DNA from: Streptomyces viridochromogenes
GTDB taxonomy: Bacteria; Actinomycetota; Actinomycetes; Streptomycetales; Streptomycetaceae
Assembly: GCF_001270495.1 (NCBI RefSeq)
Contig: NZ_LGUR01000199.1
Coordinates: 30,320-94,319, forward strand
Direction of reading: 5' to 3'
DNA: 64,000 nt
Shown: piece by piece, positions 16,840-26,339 of the stretch
Position numbering within the stretch: the first letter of the stretch is position 1
Layout: every line of letters begins with the position of its first letter
Translations under genes and position numbers: made by a program
The notes under the pieces: model-generated
The model's database searches: none
What the model saw: only the letters and a program-made list of their open reading frames with translations
Told to the model about the DNA's origin: nothing

Positions 16840-19290
16840 ATGACGCACATTCCGCCACCGGCCGAGGAGTTGCGGCTCCTCGACCTTGAGCTGCGCCGGC
16901 TGGACGCCCGCCGGGCCCAGTTGCTGCACCGCCGCGCCTGGCTGGTCACGGTCCTGCAAGCGGCGGCCGGGCCGACCCCGGCCCTGGCCCCTGCCCCTGC
17001 CTCGTTCGCACCCCGGCCCGCCGAGGCCTCGGCACCTCGGGTCCAGAACGTGCTGCTGGTGCTCGGCGGTGTCCTGCTCACCATCGCCGCGATGGCGTTC
17101 ACGCTGGTCAGCTGGGGGCACATGGGGATCACCGGGCGGGCCCTGGTGCTCGGCGGGATCACGGTGGCGGTGCTCGCCGCGCCGGTGCCGCTGCTGAAGC
17201 ACGGGCTGCGGTCGACGGCCGAGTCGGTGGCGGGCCTCGGGTTCGCGCTGACCGTGCTCGACGCGTATGCGCTGCGCGAGGTCGCGTTGGCCGACGTGGA
17301 CGCCACGGGTTACCTCGCGGCCGCCTCGGCGGCGCTGGTGGCCCTGTGGACGGCGTACGCGCTGCTGCCGCACACCTCCGCGCTGCGTCTGCCCCTGCCC
17401 ACCGCCCTGGTCGCCGCACAACTCCCCCTCACTCTCTGGGCGGTGGCGGCTGACGCGGGCCTGTACTGGATCACGGCCGCCGTGCTCGTGACGGCCGGGT
17501 TGGACACGGGTGTGGCGCTCCGGGTGCCCGCCAAGACCGTACGGATCACCGCGATGGCCGGTGCGTACGGCATGGGCGCGTGGGGCGTGTGGGCCGCCGG
17601 CTGGCTGTCCTGGACGGCCACCGGCCCGAGCGCCGCCGCCCGTGCGGCGGCGCTCCTCCTCTTCGCGGCGGGCATCGCCCTGGCGGCGGCGTGGCAGCAG
17701 GTCGCCGGGAAGCAGGCGGGAGGACTCGCCGTCACCGCGGGCCTCCTCACGGTCGCCGCGGCCGGCGGCACTGCCCGCTCCGTGCTCCCGGACACGTGGA
17801 CGGTTCCCGCGTATCTGGCGTGCGGAATCGCCCTGTTGGCCGCGGTACGGCTGGACCGGCTGCCGGAGACGGTACGGCACGGGCTGGCTCGGGCCTCCGG
17901 CGCCGTACAGGGACTCGCCCTGCTCTGGACTCTGCCCCTGCTGGGGATCACGCTGATGGGTCCCGTCGCGTGGGCGGAGCGGGTGTGGTCCGGCGCGCCG
18001 GGTGACGTACGGGAGGCCGTGTCGGTGTCCACGCCGTGGCCGCCCGGCGCGGAGGCGGTGCCCGTCGTCCTGGCGGTCGTCGCCGTCGTACTGGTCCTCG
18101 CGGTGCGGGACGCGGTCTGGCGGCCTCGGGCCCTGAGCGGGGTGCTGGCGCTGGCGTGGGCGACGGCGCTGGTGCTTCCGGCGGTGCTCGAAGTCCCGTA
18201 CGTGGCAGGCCTGGTGGCCCTCGGGATCACGACGGCCGGCGCCCTGGCCGCAGCCGCGTGGATACGCCCGTGCGAGCGCCCGGAGAAGGAAGCGGCACCT
18301 CAGCCGGACTCGGCCCCCGCCATCGACTTCCCGACCCCGGGCCCGACCGCCACGGTCCTCGCCCTCCTCACCTCGCTCACCCTCGCCTTCCTCTCGCTGC
18401 CGAGCGAGCCCGCGACCCTCGCCGTGCTCTCCTCGCTCACGGCACTGTTCGCGGCCGCCTCCTGGAGGCCGCACCTCGCGCCGGTCACGGCCCCGACGGC
18501 ACTCGCGTACGCCGCCGCGCTCGCCTGCGCGACAGGTGCCGCGGCCGACTGGCAGCCGCAGTACACCGCCCTGCTGGTCCTGGCGGTGCCGGTGGCGGCG
18601 GCCCTGCCCGCCGCGCGGCTCGGGAGTTCCCCGGCGACGGTCCCGGTCGACATCGCCGGCGCGCTCGCCGGACTGCTCGCCGTCGGACTGGCGGCGGCCT
18701 CGGCCGACCTGCCGATGCTCGCCCTGGTCCTGGCGCTGTGCGGGGTGATCACCGCCGGTACGGCGATCCGCGCCGACCGCCGGCCCGTCGCCTACGCCTC
18801 CGCCGCGCTCTTCGTCCTGGCCACCTGGGTGCGCCTGGCGGCCTCGGATGTCGGGACACCCGAGGCGTACACCCTGCCTGTCGCCGTCCCGGCCCTGCTC
18901 GTCGGCGCCCTGCACCGGCGCCGCGATCCGCGGGCCTCGTCCTGGACGGCGTACGGACCCGGACTCGCCACCGGCCTCGTGCCGAGCCTCCTCACAGCCT
19001 GGGGCGACCCCAACTGGGCCCGCCCCCTGCTGCTCGGCCTCGCGGCCCTGGCCGTCACCCTGCTGGGCGCCGGACACCACCTCAAGGCACCCCTGCTGCT
19101 CGGCGGCACGGTCCTCACCCTGGACGCGCTGCACGAACTCGCCCCGTACATCGTCCAGGTGACCGACGCCCTCCCCCGCTGGGTGCCGCCGGCCCTCGCC
19201 GGCCTGCTGCTGCTCGCACTCGGGGCGACGTACGAGCAACGTCTCAGGGACGCCCGAAGGATGCGGGACTTCTTGGGCAACCTGCACTGA
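16840..19290 (+). CDS. large polytopic membrane protein (SCO7613 C-terminal-domain type)
   Basis: 816 residues from the ATG at 16840; an in-frame ATG at 16804 adds 12. After an N-terminal cytoplasmic helix (PPPAEELRLLDLELRRLDARRAQLLHRR) there are some 20 hydrophobic Ala/Leu/Val-rich segments, e.g. VQNVLLVLGGVLLTIAAMAF. This layout matches Streptomyces proteins named after the SCO7613 C-terminal domain; function is unknown. The short family B repeat begins directly after its TGA. Confidence 0.8.
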   Translation: MTHIPPPAEELRLLDLELRRLDARRAQLLHRRAWLVTVLQAAAGPTPALAPAPASFAPRPAEASAPRVQNVLLVLGGVLLTIAAMAFTLVSWGHMGITGRALVLGGITVAVLAAPVPLLKHGLRSTAESVAGLGFALTVLDAYALREVALADVDATGYLAAASAALVALWTAYALLPHTSALRLPLPTALVAAQLPLTLWAVAADAGLYWITAAVLVTAGLDTGVALRVPAKTVRITAMAGAYGMGAWGVWAAGWLSWTATGPSAAARAAALLLFAAGIALAAAWQQVAGKQAGGLAVTAGLLTVAAAGGTARSVLPDTWTVPAYLACGIALLAAVRLDRLPETVRHGLARASGAVQGLALLWTLPLLGITLMGPVAWAERVWSGAPGDVREAVSVSTPWPPGAEAVPVVLAVVAVVLVLAVRDAVWRPRALSGVLALAWATALVLPAVLEVPYVAGLVALGITTAGALAAAAWIRPCERPEKEAAPQPDSAPAIDFPTPGPTATVLALLTSLTLAFLSLPSEPATLAVLSSLTALFAAASWRPHLAPVTAPTALAYAAALACATGAAADWQPQYTALLVLAVPVAAALPAARLGSSPATVPVDIAGALAGLLAVGLAAASADLPMLALVLALCGVITAGTAIRADRRPVAYASAALFVLATWVRLAASDVGTPEAYTLPVAVPALLVGALHRRRDPRASSWTAYGPGLATGLVPSLLTAWGDPNWARPLLLGLAALAVTLLGAGHHLKAPLLLGGTVLTLDALHELAPYIVQVTDALPRWVPPALAGLLLLALGATYEQRLRDARRMRDFLGNLH

Positions 19291-19356
19291 AACGCCCCCA
19301 GGGACGCGGGGCTGTATCGATATGCGGCTCCGCCGCGTGGACGCGACCAGCCACAA
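19291..19356 (+). repeat. dispersed repeat family B, copy 2
   Basis: Plus-strand reading GACGCGGGGCTGTATCGATA then TGCGGCTCCGCCGCG and GACGCGACCAGCCACAAC. It begins immediately after the stop codon of the plus-strand membrane protein gene, in the convergent gap before the lyase gene stop. Confidence 0.85.
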
Positions 19357-19389
19357 CAGCCCCGCAGTCCCCTACCGCCCGAACCGGCC

Positions 19390-22125
19390 CTACGGCATCT
19401 TGTCCCCGAGCAGCGCCAGGTTCTCGATGGCGGCGAGACCATACAGCGCGGTGTCATTGGTCGACACCCACGCCGCCTCGCTGCCCGGCACCAGCGCGTC
19501 CGGCCCGCTCAGCTTCTCCGTCCGCCAGGGCGCCGACTCCTTGTACCCGTCGGAGTTGTAGAACTTCTCCCACGCCCGCTTGGCCAGCTTCTCGTCCCCA
19601 GTCTTCACAGCGGCGTAGGCGTCGAGGCGCGAGTGCCCCTGGAAGAGCAGCAGGGAACCGAAGTTGGAGCCGTAGCGTGCCGCCTGCTCGGCCTTCGTGG
19701 CGTTGAAGTAGCGGCAGTAGTCGAAGTACGCCTCGTTGAACTTCGGCAGGTCGACGAGGTCGATGAGTTCGGCGCACAGCTCGTTCAACCCGAACACGGC
19801 GGACAGGTGCGAGACCCCGACGACCGGCGCCGAGGCGATCGCGAACCTGCCCGTGTCCAGGTCGTACAGCCCGGTCCCCTGCACGAACCCGTTCGGCTGG
19901 GCGGCGATGGTCTCCATCGTCGACAGCACCCGTGCCTTGGCCTTCTCCCACTTGGGGCCCTTGCGCTCCCACTCCGTCAGCCAGGCCGACACGAGCCCGC
20001 TCCAGTCCGTGCCGAAGCCGATCGACAGCGCGTGCCGGTCGGGGGTGTACGGCTCGGTGCGGATCTTGCGGATCGGGTCGAGGACGAGGAAGGTCTCGTC
20101 GGAGTCGACGTTGGCGTGCATGAGGTCGCCGACCCGCTCGTCGGCGGTGAGGAAGTAGTAGTAGCGGCGGTACGTCGTGTTGGCGATGCGCTGCTGCTTG
20201 GCGCTGTCGGCGTAGTGCTGGACGCCGTGCCGGGTGCCGAGGCCGGCCCATTTCCCGAGGTGGTAGACGTCGACCTCACCGGTGTGCCGGGTCATCGCCT
20301 CGGCGAACCGGAAGATGTCCGCGCGGCCCGAGCGCAGATACGCGAACCACAGCCAGAGGTCCGGTGAGAGCTCGGAGTTGTCCCAGGCGTAGCCGCCGAT
20401 GTCGTACCGCCACTGGTGCCGGACGGTGTCGTAGGTGTGCATGATGTCGCCGTAGTCCCAGAAGCCGTACCAGCGGCGCTGCTCCACCTGGTCCTTGTAG
20501 TAGGTGAAGAGGAAGTCGAGGTGGTCCTCGATCTTCGCCTTGGCGGGCGTGGAGCGGTCCGGCTCGGAGTACAGCCCCGGCCCGAAGACCTTGGCCTTGA
20601 TGAGCTGCTTGGGCGGGGCGGCGAGCTGCGGCAGCACGCGTACGGCTTCGATCTGTTGGGCCAGGGCTTCCGGTGCGGGCGTGGACTCGTTGGCCCAGAA
20701 CAACAGCTCCGACGTGCGGGCGATGCCGTACGGCGTCCCGAACTCCGGCTCGTAGTCCTCGTAGGTGATGTTGAGGCCTTCGAGCTGCTCGGGGTAGGTG
20801 TCCTGGCCCATGCCGTCGTGGTAGAAGCGCAGGTCCATGGGCTGTGCCTCGGGGGACCAGAGCCACATGGTGACCTCGGCCGCGTCGGTCTGGGCGTCGC
20901 GGATGTCGAGCTGGGCGGGGAACTTCTCCCAGAAGTCCCGCAGCCCGAAGGACAGTCCGCCGCTGACGCCACCGACGTAGCCGAAGCCGGAGGCGCGCCT
21001 GCCGCCGCCCGCGCCGATCCAGCCGTGGCCCTTCTTCGTGCGCTTGCGCAGCGTGAAGCCGTCGGCGGAGAGCTGGGAGAGGGTGTAGTCGCCCCACTCG
21101 GGGATGTACTGGAGCCGGGTGGTGACCCGCTGGTCCCAGGTGGACGGGTCGGGCAGCTTCTTCCCCGCGAACTGGGCGGCCTGTACGGCGGCGCCCGGGT
21201 CGCGGCGCAGTCCGGTGATGCCCTTGACGGCCTCGCGCAGCAGTCCGGTGCCGTCGCCGCCGATGCGGATGTGGCGGTCGTAGGACTGGTCCCGCATCGG
21301 CACGGTGAAGCGCACGCCGATGCCGCGGATGAAGTCGCCGCTGCCCTTCCCGGGCTCCTGGGTGCCGTCGAAGGTGATGGTGTGCACCATACGGAAGGAG
21401 TCGGCACCGGCGTAGAAGTAGAGGCGGATGGAGAACGGCAGCCAACTGCGGCTGCCCTTACGGTGCTTGCCGTCGATGCGGACGACCGCGCGGACGGGGC
21501 CCTCCTGCTCGACGGTGACCTCGGAGATGGCGCCCTCGTAGCGCTCGGTCTTGACCGTGCCCTGGTCCTCGTCCTCGATCTCGGGCTGGCGGATCAGCAC
21601 GAGCCGGCCGTTCTTGGCGATCTCGGTGGAGCCACGGGTGACCGACTTGACGAGTGTCGCGCCGGACTTGCCGATCTTCGCGGTGATGACCCCGGTGGAG
21701 ACGGTGATCGTGCCGCCGCTCTTGTCGACGGTGACCTTCTTGGCCGGGGCGGCGGCCTCGCCGGCGGCGAGGGTGAGTTTGCCGTTGCCCGAACTCACCG
21801 CGTGGGCCGTCCACTTGAGCGAGCCGTCCGGCCAGTAGGCGATGGGCCACGACTGCACGGGGACGGCCTTGCCGTCGGCGTCCGTCAGCGCGAAGGTCTG
21901 GTCCTCCTGGTACACGCCCTTGGGCCAGGGCACACCGACGGTGGAGCCGGGGGCGGCGCCCAGGCCGCCCTCCTCCAGCCAGTCCAGGGTCACAGGACCT
22001 TCGTCGGCCTCGGCGGCTCTGGGCGCGGCCTGCGCGTCCTTGGCCCCTAGCGCCCAGCTGAACTGCGCGGCGGCTCCGGCGACGGCGGCCGCCTTGAGGA
22101 TGGACCTACGGGGGATGGGAGACAT
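19390..22125 (-). CDS. Tat-exported exo-rhamnogalacturonan-lyase-like protein (YetA/PcRGLX type)
   Basis: 911 residues. The signal is twin-arginine: PRRSILKAAAVAGAAAQFSW, ending near DAQAAPRA. The mature part starts GPVTLDWLEEGGLGAAPGSTVGVPWPKG, the opening seen in the exo-rhamnogalacturonan lyase (PL26-like) and YetA proteins, and continues through beta-sandwich and alpha/alpha-barrel-like regions (WYGFWDYGDIMHTYD, YAWDNSELSPDLWLWFAYL). It would cleave rhamnogalacturonan outside the membrane. Last gene of the importer operon, 109 nt after DUF624, with AGGAAAGG before the ATG. Enzyme assignment is family-level inference. Confidence 0.82.
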   Translation of the reverse strand: MSPIPRRSILKAAAVAGAAAQFSWALGAKDAQAAPRAAEADEGPVTLDWLEEGGLGAAPGSTVGVPWPKGVYQEDQTFALTDADGKAVPVQSWPIAYWPDGSLKWTAHAVSSGNGKLTLAAGEAAAPAKKVTVDKSGGTITVSTGVITAKIGKSGATLVKSVTRGSTEIAKNGRLVLIRQPEIEDEDQGTVKTERYEGAISEVTVEQEGPVRAVVRIDGKHRKGSRSWLPFSIRLYFYAGADSFRMVHTITFDGTQEPGKGSGDFIRGIGVRFTVPMRDQSYDRHIRIGGDGTGLLREAVKGITGLRRDPGAAVQAAQFAGKKLPDPSTWDQRVTTRLQYIPEWGDYTLSQLSADGFTLRKRTKKGHGWIGAGGGRRASGFGYVGGVSGGLSFGLRDFWEKFPAQLDIRDAQTDAAEVTMWLWSPEAQPMDLRFYHDGMGQDTYPEQLEGLNITYEDYEPEFGTPYGIARTSELLFWANESTPAPEALAQQIEAVRVLPQLAAPPKQLIKAKVFGPGLYSEPDRSTPAKAKIEDHLDFLFTYYKDQVEQRRWYGFWDYGDIMHTYDTVRHQWRYDIGGYAWDNSELSPDLWLWFAYLRSGRADIFRFAEAMTRHTGEVDVYHLGKWAGLGTRHGVQHYADSAKQQRIANTTYRRYYYFLTADERVGDLMHANVDSDETFLVLDPIRKIRTEPYTPDRHALSIGFGTDWSGLVSAWLTEWERKGPKWEKAKARVLSTMETIAAQPNGFVQGTGLYDLDTGRFAIASAPVVGVSHLSAVFGLNELCAELIDLVDLPKFNEAYFDYCRYFNATKAEQAARYGSNFGSLLLFQGHSRLDAYAAVKTGDEKLAKRAWEKFYNSDGYKESAPWRTEKLSGPDALVPGSEAAWVSTNDTALYGLAAIENLALLGDKMP

Positions 22126-22234
22126 AGGGAGTCCAGCCTTTCCTTCCGTACGGAGATGCAGAGGGTGCGATCAGGGGCATGACAGAGATAGGTACGGCGC
22201 CCGGAGGGCCGACCTGGTACGAGGGCGGCGCCCG

Positions 22235-22834
22235 TCAGCGGTGCCGGTACCGCTCCTCCACTGCGACGGCCGCCGCCGCGACGGCCCCCAGGACGGGGAC
22301 CGCCAGCGGCGGGACGAACCAGGCGGACAGGGCCACGACGGCCAGCCCGCAGACGACCAGGAAGGACCCGGCGGGATCGAGCACGGTCCGCCGCCCGGCG
22401 TCCGCGAGCAACGCCCGCCAGGCCGCGCCCGGCGTCCAGACGGCGGCCGCCCGCAGCAGGGCGACGGCGGCCCCGATCAGCGCGAAGATGCCGACGGCCC
22501 CGACGAACGGTCCGGCGGGAATCCCGGCCCGCGCGGCCAGGACGTCCACCCAGACCGCGACGGCCACCGCCCACCCGGCGATCCCGACGACCCACCCGCC
22601 GCGCGCGGCCGCCCGGAGGTCCGCGAGGAACTCCCGCAGGCCACCGCCCTCGTGAGCGGTACGACGCCGCAGGTGACGGGCGCCGGCGGCGAAGGCCGCG
22701 GGGTAGGTGACGACCCCGAGACAGGCCACGGCGATCCACACACCGGTGAGCAGGCACTCGGCGAAGACCGCGAAGCGCTCGCCGAACACGGACTCCTTGC
22801 GCGGCGCGCGGGGGTTCACGCGTGCTTGGGCCAT
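22235..22834 (-). CDS. DUF624 (YesL-like) membrane protein
   Basis: 199 residues with four or five hydrophobic segments (CLLTGVWIAVACLGVVTYPAAF, WVVGIAGWAVAVAVWVDVLA, PFVGAVGIFALIGAAVALL, LVVCGLAVVALSAWFV). DUF624 proteins such as B. subtilis YesL accompany CUT1 importers for plant polysaccharide fragments. It starts 10 nt after the upstream permease stop. Molecular role unknown. Confidence 0.85.
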   Translation of the reverse strand: MAQARVNPRAPRKESVFGERFAVFAECLLTGVWIAVACLGVVTYPAAFAAGARHLRRRTAHEGGGLREFLADLRAAARGGWVVGIAGWAVAVAVWVDVLAARAGIPAGPFVGAVGIFALIGAAVALLRAAAVWTPGAAWRALLADAGRRTVLDPAGSFLVVCGLAVVALSAWFVPPLAVPVLGAVAAAAVAVEERYRHR

Positions 22835-22844
22835 GGTGACCGCC

Positions 22845-23720
22845 TCAGCCCTTCAGTCCGGAGGTCGCCATACCGTCGATGAGATACCGCTGGAAGGCCA
22901 TGAAGAAGGCGATCACCGGCACCAGCGCCACCAACGACATCGCGATCATGCTGCCGTAGTTGGAGATGCCCTCCTGGTCGCGGAACATCATCAGGCCCAG
23001 CGAGACGGTGTACTTCTCGGGGGTGTTGAGGTAGATCAACGGCCCCATGAAGTCGTTCCATGCGTTGATGAAGGTGAAGATCGCGCTGGTGATGAGCGCG
23101 GGCCGGCTCAGCGGCAGCACGATCGACCAGTAGGTGCGCAGATGCCCGCAGCCGTCGAGCTTGGCGGCCTCGTCCAGCTCCCGCGGCAGTCCCCGCATGA
23201 ACTGCACCATCAGGAACACGAAGAAGGCCTCCGTGGCCAGGAACTTGCCCGCGACCAGCGGCACCAGGGTGTCGGTGAGTTCCAGGTTGCGGAAGAGCAC
23301 GTACTGCGGGATGAGCAGCACGTGGTACGGCAGCAGCAGCGTGCCGATCATCAGCGTGAAGAGCAGGTTCCGCCCGGCGAACCGGATCTTGGCGAAGGCG
23401 TACGCGGTCAGTGAGCTGGACAGCACGACACCGACCACGGCGAGGACCGCGTACATCAACGAGTTCCAGAAGAAGCTGCTGATGGAAATGCCGGAGATGC
23501 CGTCGGCGAGCCCGGAGAAGTTCGCCCAGACCGGCTTGGTCGGCAGCAGGTCGAGGCTGGCGATGATGTCCTTGCTCGGCTTGAACGAGGCGCCCACGAC
23601 CCAGATCACGGGATAGAGGACGACCGCGAGGACGACGAGCGCGCCCACGTGCCAGGCGATGGACCCGAAGCGCCGCCGCTCGTTCGCGGTGCGCAGGGCA
23701 GGGCTGGTGGCACTGGTCAC
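22845..23720 (-). CDS. carbohydrate ABC transporter permease (second subunit)
   Basis: 291 residues, six membrane segments. The cytoplasmic EAA loop is visible as ELDEAAKLDGCGHLRTYWSI followed by VLPLSRPAL, where the ATPase docks. MalG/YesQ type. GTG start overlaps the stop of the first permease as GTGA. No ATPase gene is in the operon, as usual in Streptomyces, where the shared ATPase MsiK energises many CUT1 importers. Confidence 0.93.
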   Translation of the reverse strand: MTSATSPALRTANERRRFGSIAWHVGALVVLAVVLYPVIWVVGASFKPSKDIIASLDLLPTKPVWANFSGLADGISGISISSFFWNSLMYAVLAVVGVVLSSSLTAYAFAKIRFAGRNLLFTLMIGTLLLPYHVLLIPQYVLFRNLELTDTLVPLVAGKFLATEAFFVFLMVQFMRGLPRELDEAAKLDGCGHLRTYWSIVLPLSRPALITSAIFTFINAWNDFMGPLIYLNTPEKYTVSLGLMMFRDQEGISNYGSMIAMSLVALVPVIAFFMAFQRYLIDGMATSGLKG

Positions 23721-24673
23721 TTGGCGGCCTCCTCGTAGTGCACCCACTTCTTCTGCGACCAGAACAGGACCGCCGTGACGAGCGCCACCGCGATCACCAG
23801 CGTCCAGGCCATCGCGGAGGCGAAGCCCATCTGGGCCTCCTTGAAGCCCTTCTGGTAGAGGTAACAGGTGTAGACGAGCGTGGCGTCGGCGGGCCCGCAC
23901 CGGGTGTCGGAGACGACATAGGCGGAGCCGAACACCTGGAACGCGTGGATGGACTCCAGCAGCACGTTGAAGAACAGCACCGGGGAGATCATCGGCACCG
24001 TGACGTTCCAGAACCGCCGCAGGGGTCCGGCCCCGTCCACCTCGGCGGCCTCGTACAGCTCCTGCGGGACCTGCTTGAGACCGGCCAGGAAGATCACCAT
24101 GGGTGCGCCGAACTGCCAGATACTCAGGGCCACCAGGGCGTAGATGACGTAGTCCGGGTTGCCGATCCAGCCGCCCACGTCGAGGCCGAAGATCTTCTGC
24201 GTACGGTCCACGATCGCGTCGTCGGAGAACAGCGCCCGCCACACGAAGCCGACGGAGACGCTGGCGCCGATGAGCGAGGGCATGTAGAACGCGGCCCGGT
24301 ACAGGCCCTGTCCGCGCCGTTTCTGTGCGAGCAGCAGCGCGACGCCGAGCGCGAGCAGCAGCTTCAGCGGGGTGGCCACGACGACGTACTTCAGGGTGAC
24401 CTCGACCGACTTCTGCCAGCGCGGGTCCTGGAACATCGTCGTGAAGTTGTCGAAGCCCACCCACTCGGGCGGCGTGAAGAGGTTGTAGCGGGTGAAGGCG
24501 TAGTACAGCGACGCGACCATCGGCCCCGCCGTCAGCACCAGGAACCCCGCGATCCACGGCGACATGAAGAGATAGCCGGCGAGGTTCTCGCGGCGCCGCC
24601 CGCGCCGCCCGGCGGCGGGAGCGGCGGACCGCTTCCCGGCCGGGCGCGCGGGCGCTTCCTTGACGAGCGTCAT
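23717..24673 (-). CDS. carbohydrate ABC transporter permease (first subunit)
   Basis: 318 residues, MalF/YesP type: basic cytoplasmic N-terminus, six membrane segments starting at YLFMSPWIAGFLVLTAGPMV, and EAA loop ELYEAAEVDGAGPLRRFWNV with VTVPMISPV. ATG 14 nt after the binding-protein stop. Partner of the 22845 permease. Confidence 0.94.
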   Translation of the reverse strand: MTLVKEAPARPAGKRSAAPAAGRRGRRRENLAGYLFMSPWIAGFLVLTAGPMVASLYYAFTRYNLFTPPEWVGFDNFTTMFQDPRWQKSVEVTLKYVVVATPLKLLLALGVALLLAQKRRGQGLYRAAFYMPSLIGASVSVGFVWRALFSDDAIVDRTQKIFGLDVGGWIGNPDYVIYALVALSIWQFGAPMVIFLAGLKQVPQELYEAAEVDGAGPLRRFWNVTVPMISPVLFFNVLLESIHAFQVFGSAYVVSDTRCGPADATLVYTCYLYQKGFKEAQMGFASAMAWTLVIAVALVTAVLFWSQKKWVHYEEAAK

Positions 24674-24687
24674 GGTGGTACGTCCCC

Positions 24688-25974
24688 TCAGCCCGCGAAC
24701 GCGGCCTTGGCCTCGCTGAACAGTGCCTTGGCGGCGTCGGCCGGCTTGGTCTTGCCCTGGGTGACCTCGCCGCCGATGCGCAGGAAGGCGGCCTCGATGA
24801 CATCGGCGCCGGACGGATGCGGGGTGATCTTCCCCAGGACGCCGGCCTTGGCGACCTCGTCCTCGTAGGCCGCGACGCCCTTGTTGTTGGCGTCGGTGGG
24901 CTTGAACGCCTCGTACTGCTCGGTGGTGGCGAGGATGCCGCGGTCGTAGCCCATGATCTTGCCGACCTCGGGGTCGTGGACCATGAAGTCGATGAACTGG
25001 GCGACCTCCTTCGGGTGCTTGGTCCCGGAGAAGGCGCTGAGCATCAGCGAGCCGAGGTACTGGCCGGTCTGCTTGCCGTCCGTGGTGGGGATCGGCGCGA
25101 GCCCGTAGTCCGACTCGCCCTCGCCCTCGTAGCGGATGGAGAAGTTGTCCCAGGTGAACTCGGACGCGGCGAGCCCTGCCGAGAGCGCGGACTTGGGCTT
25201 GACCTGCTCGACCTTCTTCGGGTCGGCGACGAGCCCGGATCGCACGCGCTTGTAGCCGTCCTCCCACCACTGCGTCAGGTCGTCCTCGGTGAAACCGAGA
25301 TCGGAGTCGGTGAAGAACGCCTTGCCGTTCTGACGCAGGTACAGGTCGTAGAGGTACATGATGCTGCAGTAGCCGGTGTCACCGGCGATCTTCAGCTTGT
25401 CCTGGATCGTCTGCAGCGCGTCGAAGTACTCGTCCCAGGTCCAGCCGAACTTCGCCTCCACGCCCGCCTTCTTGAAGGCATTGAGGTCGATGACGAGCGC
25501 CATGGTGTTGGCGCCGACGGGTATGCCGATCTGCTTGCCGTCGACCTGACCGTTCGCCAGAACGCCGTTGCGGAAGTTGTCCAGGCTCAGATTGCCCGCG
25601 TCGGCCTGCGTCTTGAGATCCAGCAGAACACCGCGCTTGTCGTACTTGCGCAGGAAGCCGACCGCATTCTGGAAAACGTCCGGCGGATTGCCGCCGGAGG
25701 CCTGGGTCTGGAACTTCTCCCAGAACGCCTCATAGTCCGTGAATTCGGGCTTGATCTTGATCTTCGGGTACTTCTTCTCGAAGAGCGCGATCGTCTTCTT
25801 GATGGCGATGGTGCGCGGCTCGCCACCCCACCACGCGTAACGGAGTGTCACCGTCCCGTCTCCGGAACCGCTGTCACCGCCGCAAGCGGTCGTCGCACCC
25901 AGACCGACCGCGGCCGCGGAGGCCCCGGCCGCCTTCAGGATCGTACGCCTCTCAACATTCCTGCTGGTTCCCAT
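24688..25974 (-). CDS. sugar ABC transporter substrate-binding lipoprotein
   Basis: 428 residues. N-terminus NVERRTILKAAGASAAAVGL with twin arginines and a lipobox ending TTAC, so a Tat-exported lipoprotein anchored outside the membrane. Mature protein is a family 1 extracellular binding protein (LRYAWWGGEPRTIAIKKTIA, FLRKYDKRGVLLDL). First gene of the operon. ATG chosen because GGAGGGGG lies upstream; longer frames would run into the operator region. The ligand is inferred from the linked lyase to be a rhamnogalacturonan-derived oligosaccharide. Confidence 0.92.
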   Translation of the reverse strand: MGTSRNVERRTILKAAGASAAAVGLGATTACGGDSGSGDGTVTLRYAWWGGEPRTIAIKKTIALFEKKYPKIKIKPEFTDYEAFWEKFQTQASGGNPPDVFQNAVGFLRKYDKRGVLLDLKTQADAGNLSLDNFRNGVLANGQVDGKQIGIPVGANTMALVIDLNAFKKAGVEAKFGWTWDEYFDALQTIQDKLKIAGDTGYCSIMYLYDLYLRQNGKAFFTDSDLGFTEDDLTQWWEDGYKRVRSGLVADPKKVEQVKPKSALSAGLAASEFTWDNFSIRYEGEGESDYGLAPIPTTDGKQTGQYLGSLMLSAFSGTKHPKEVAQFIDFMVHDPEVGKIMGYDRGILATTEQYEAFKPTDANNKGVAAYEDEVAKAGVLGKITPHPSGADVIEAAFLRIGGEVTQGKTKPADAAKALFSEAKAAFAG

Positions 25975-26012
25975 GGTTGGGCCCCCTCCCCGCAGCGTCA
26001 TCGCCGTCTGCA

Positions 26013-26035
26013 TGAATCGTTTCAAGTAAGCGCTT
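26013..26035 (-). promoter_or_regulatory. two LacI-family-like operator palindromes
   Basis: TGAATCGTTTCA (26013-26024, one mismatch from a perfect CRE-like palindrome) and AAGCGCTT (26028-26035, perfect) lie immediately downstream of the predicted -10 box, at about +2 to +24 of the importer operon transcript. Both have the central CG typical of LacI-family sites. Confidence 0.7.
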
Positions 26036-26043
26036 GCTGGCAC

Positions 26044-26072
26044 AAGCTACGAGGGGGCCCGTGGTGCGTCAA
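26044..26072 (-). promoter_or_regulatory. promoter of the rhamnogalacturonan importer operon
   Basis: Minus strand TTGACG (26072-26067), 17-bp spacer, TAGCTT (26049-26044). Good match to the vegetative sigma consensus, about 70 bp upstream of the binding-protein ATG. Confidence 0.75.
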
Positions 26073-26296
26073 TGATTCGGACAGGAATTTCTTGTGGACC
26101 GGCGCGGCAAGTTGACGGCCCATCGGGAACGAGTGGGGCGCCGGAGTGCCCAACTCCGCAGGTAGAACACGTGTGATCGGCCGACCGAACACAAACTGGC
26201 CCTCGGTGCGCGGAAATTGGTCGGCTGGAACTCGTCTGCCCGAGCATGGACACCGCGGGAACCGAGGACCCGAGCACAGCGCGGAGCGCGCATACG
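26073..26296. other. gene-free interval between importer promoter and tRNA terminator
   Basis: No gene, repeat or clear regulatory site recognised on either strand in this 224-bp stretch. Confidence 0.5.
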
Positions 26297-26332
26297 ACGG
26301 CGGCCCGCCTGCTGTCGCAGACGGGCCGCCGT
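26297..26332 (-). terminator. terminator hairpin of the second tRNA-Val(CAC)
   Basis: ACGGCGGCCCG (26297-26307) pairs with CGGGCCGCCGT (26322-26332); an inner CTGC/GCAG stem with TGTC loop closes it. It begins 8 nt after the tRNA 3' end on the minus strand. Confidence 0.85.
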
Positions 26333-26339
26333 ATCCGGG

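Noticed and set aside
16279-19356. Long minus-strand frame opposite the 816-aa membrane protein
   Set aside because: Only its last 152 codons (the SRPBCC gene) have a family profile; the rest is arginine/glycine-rich antisense.
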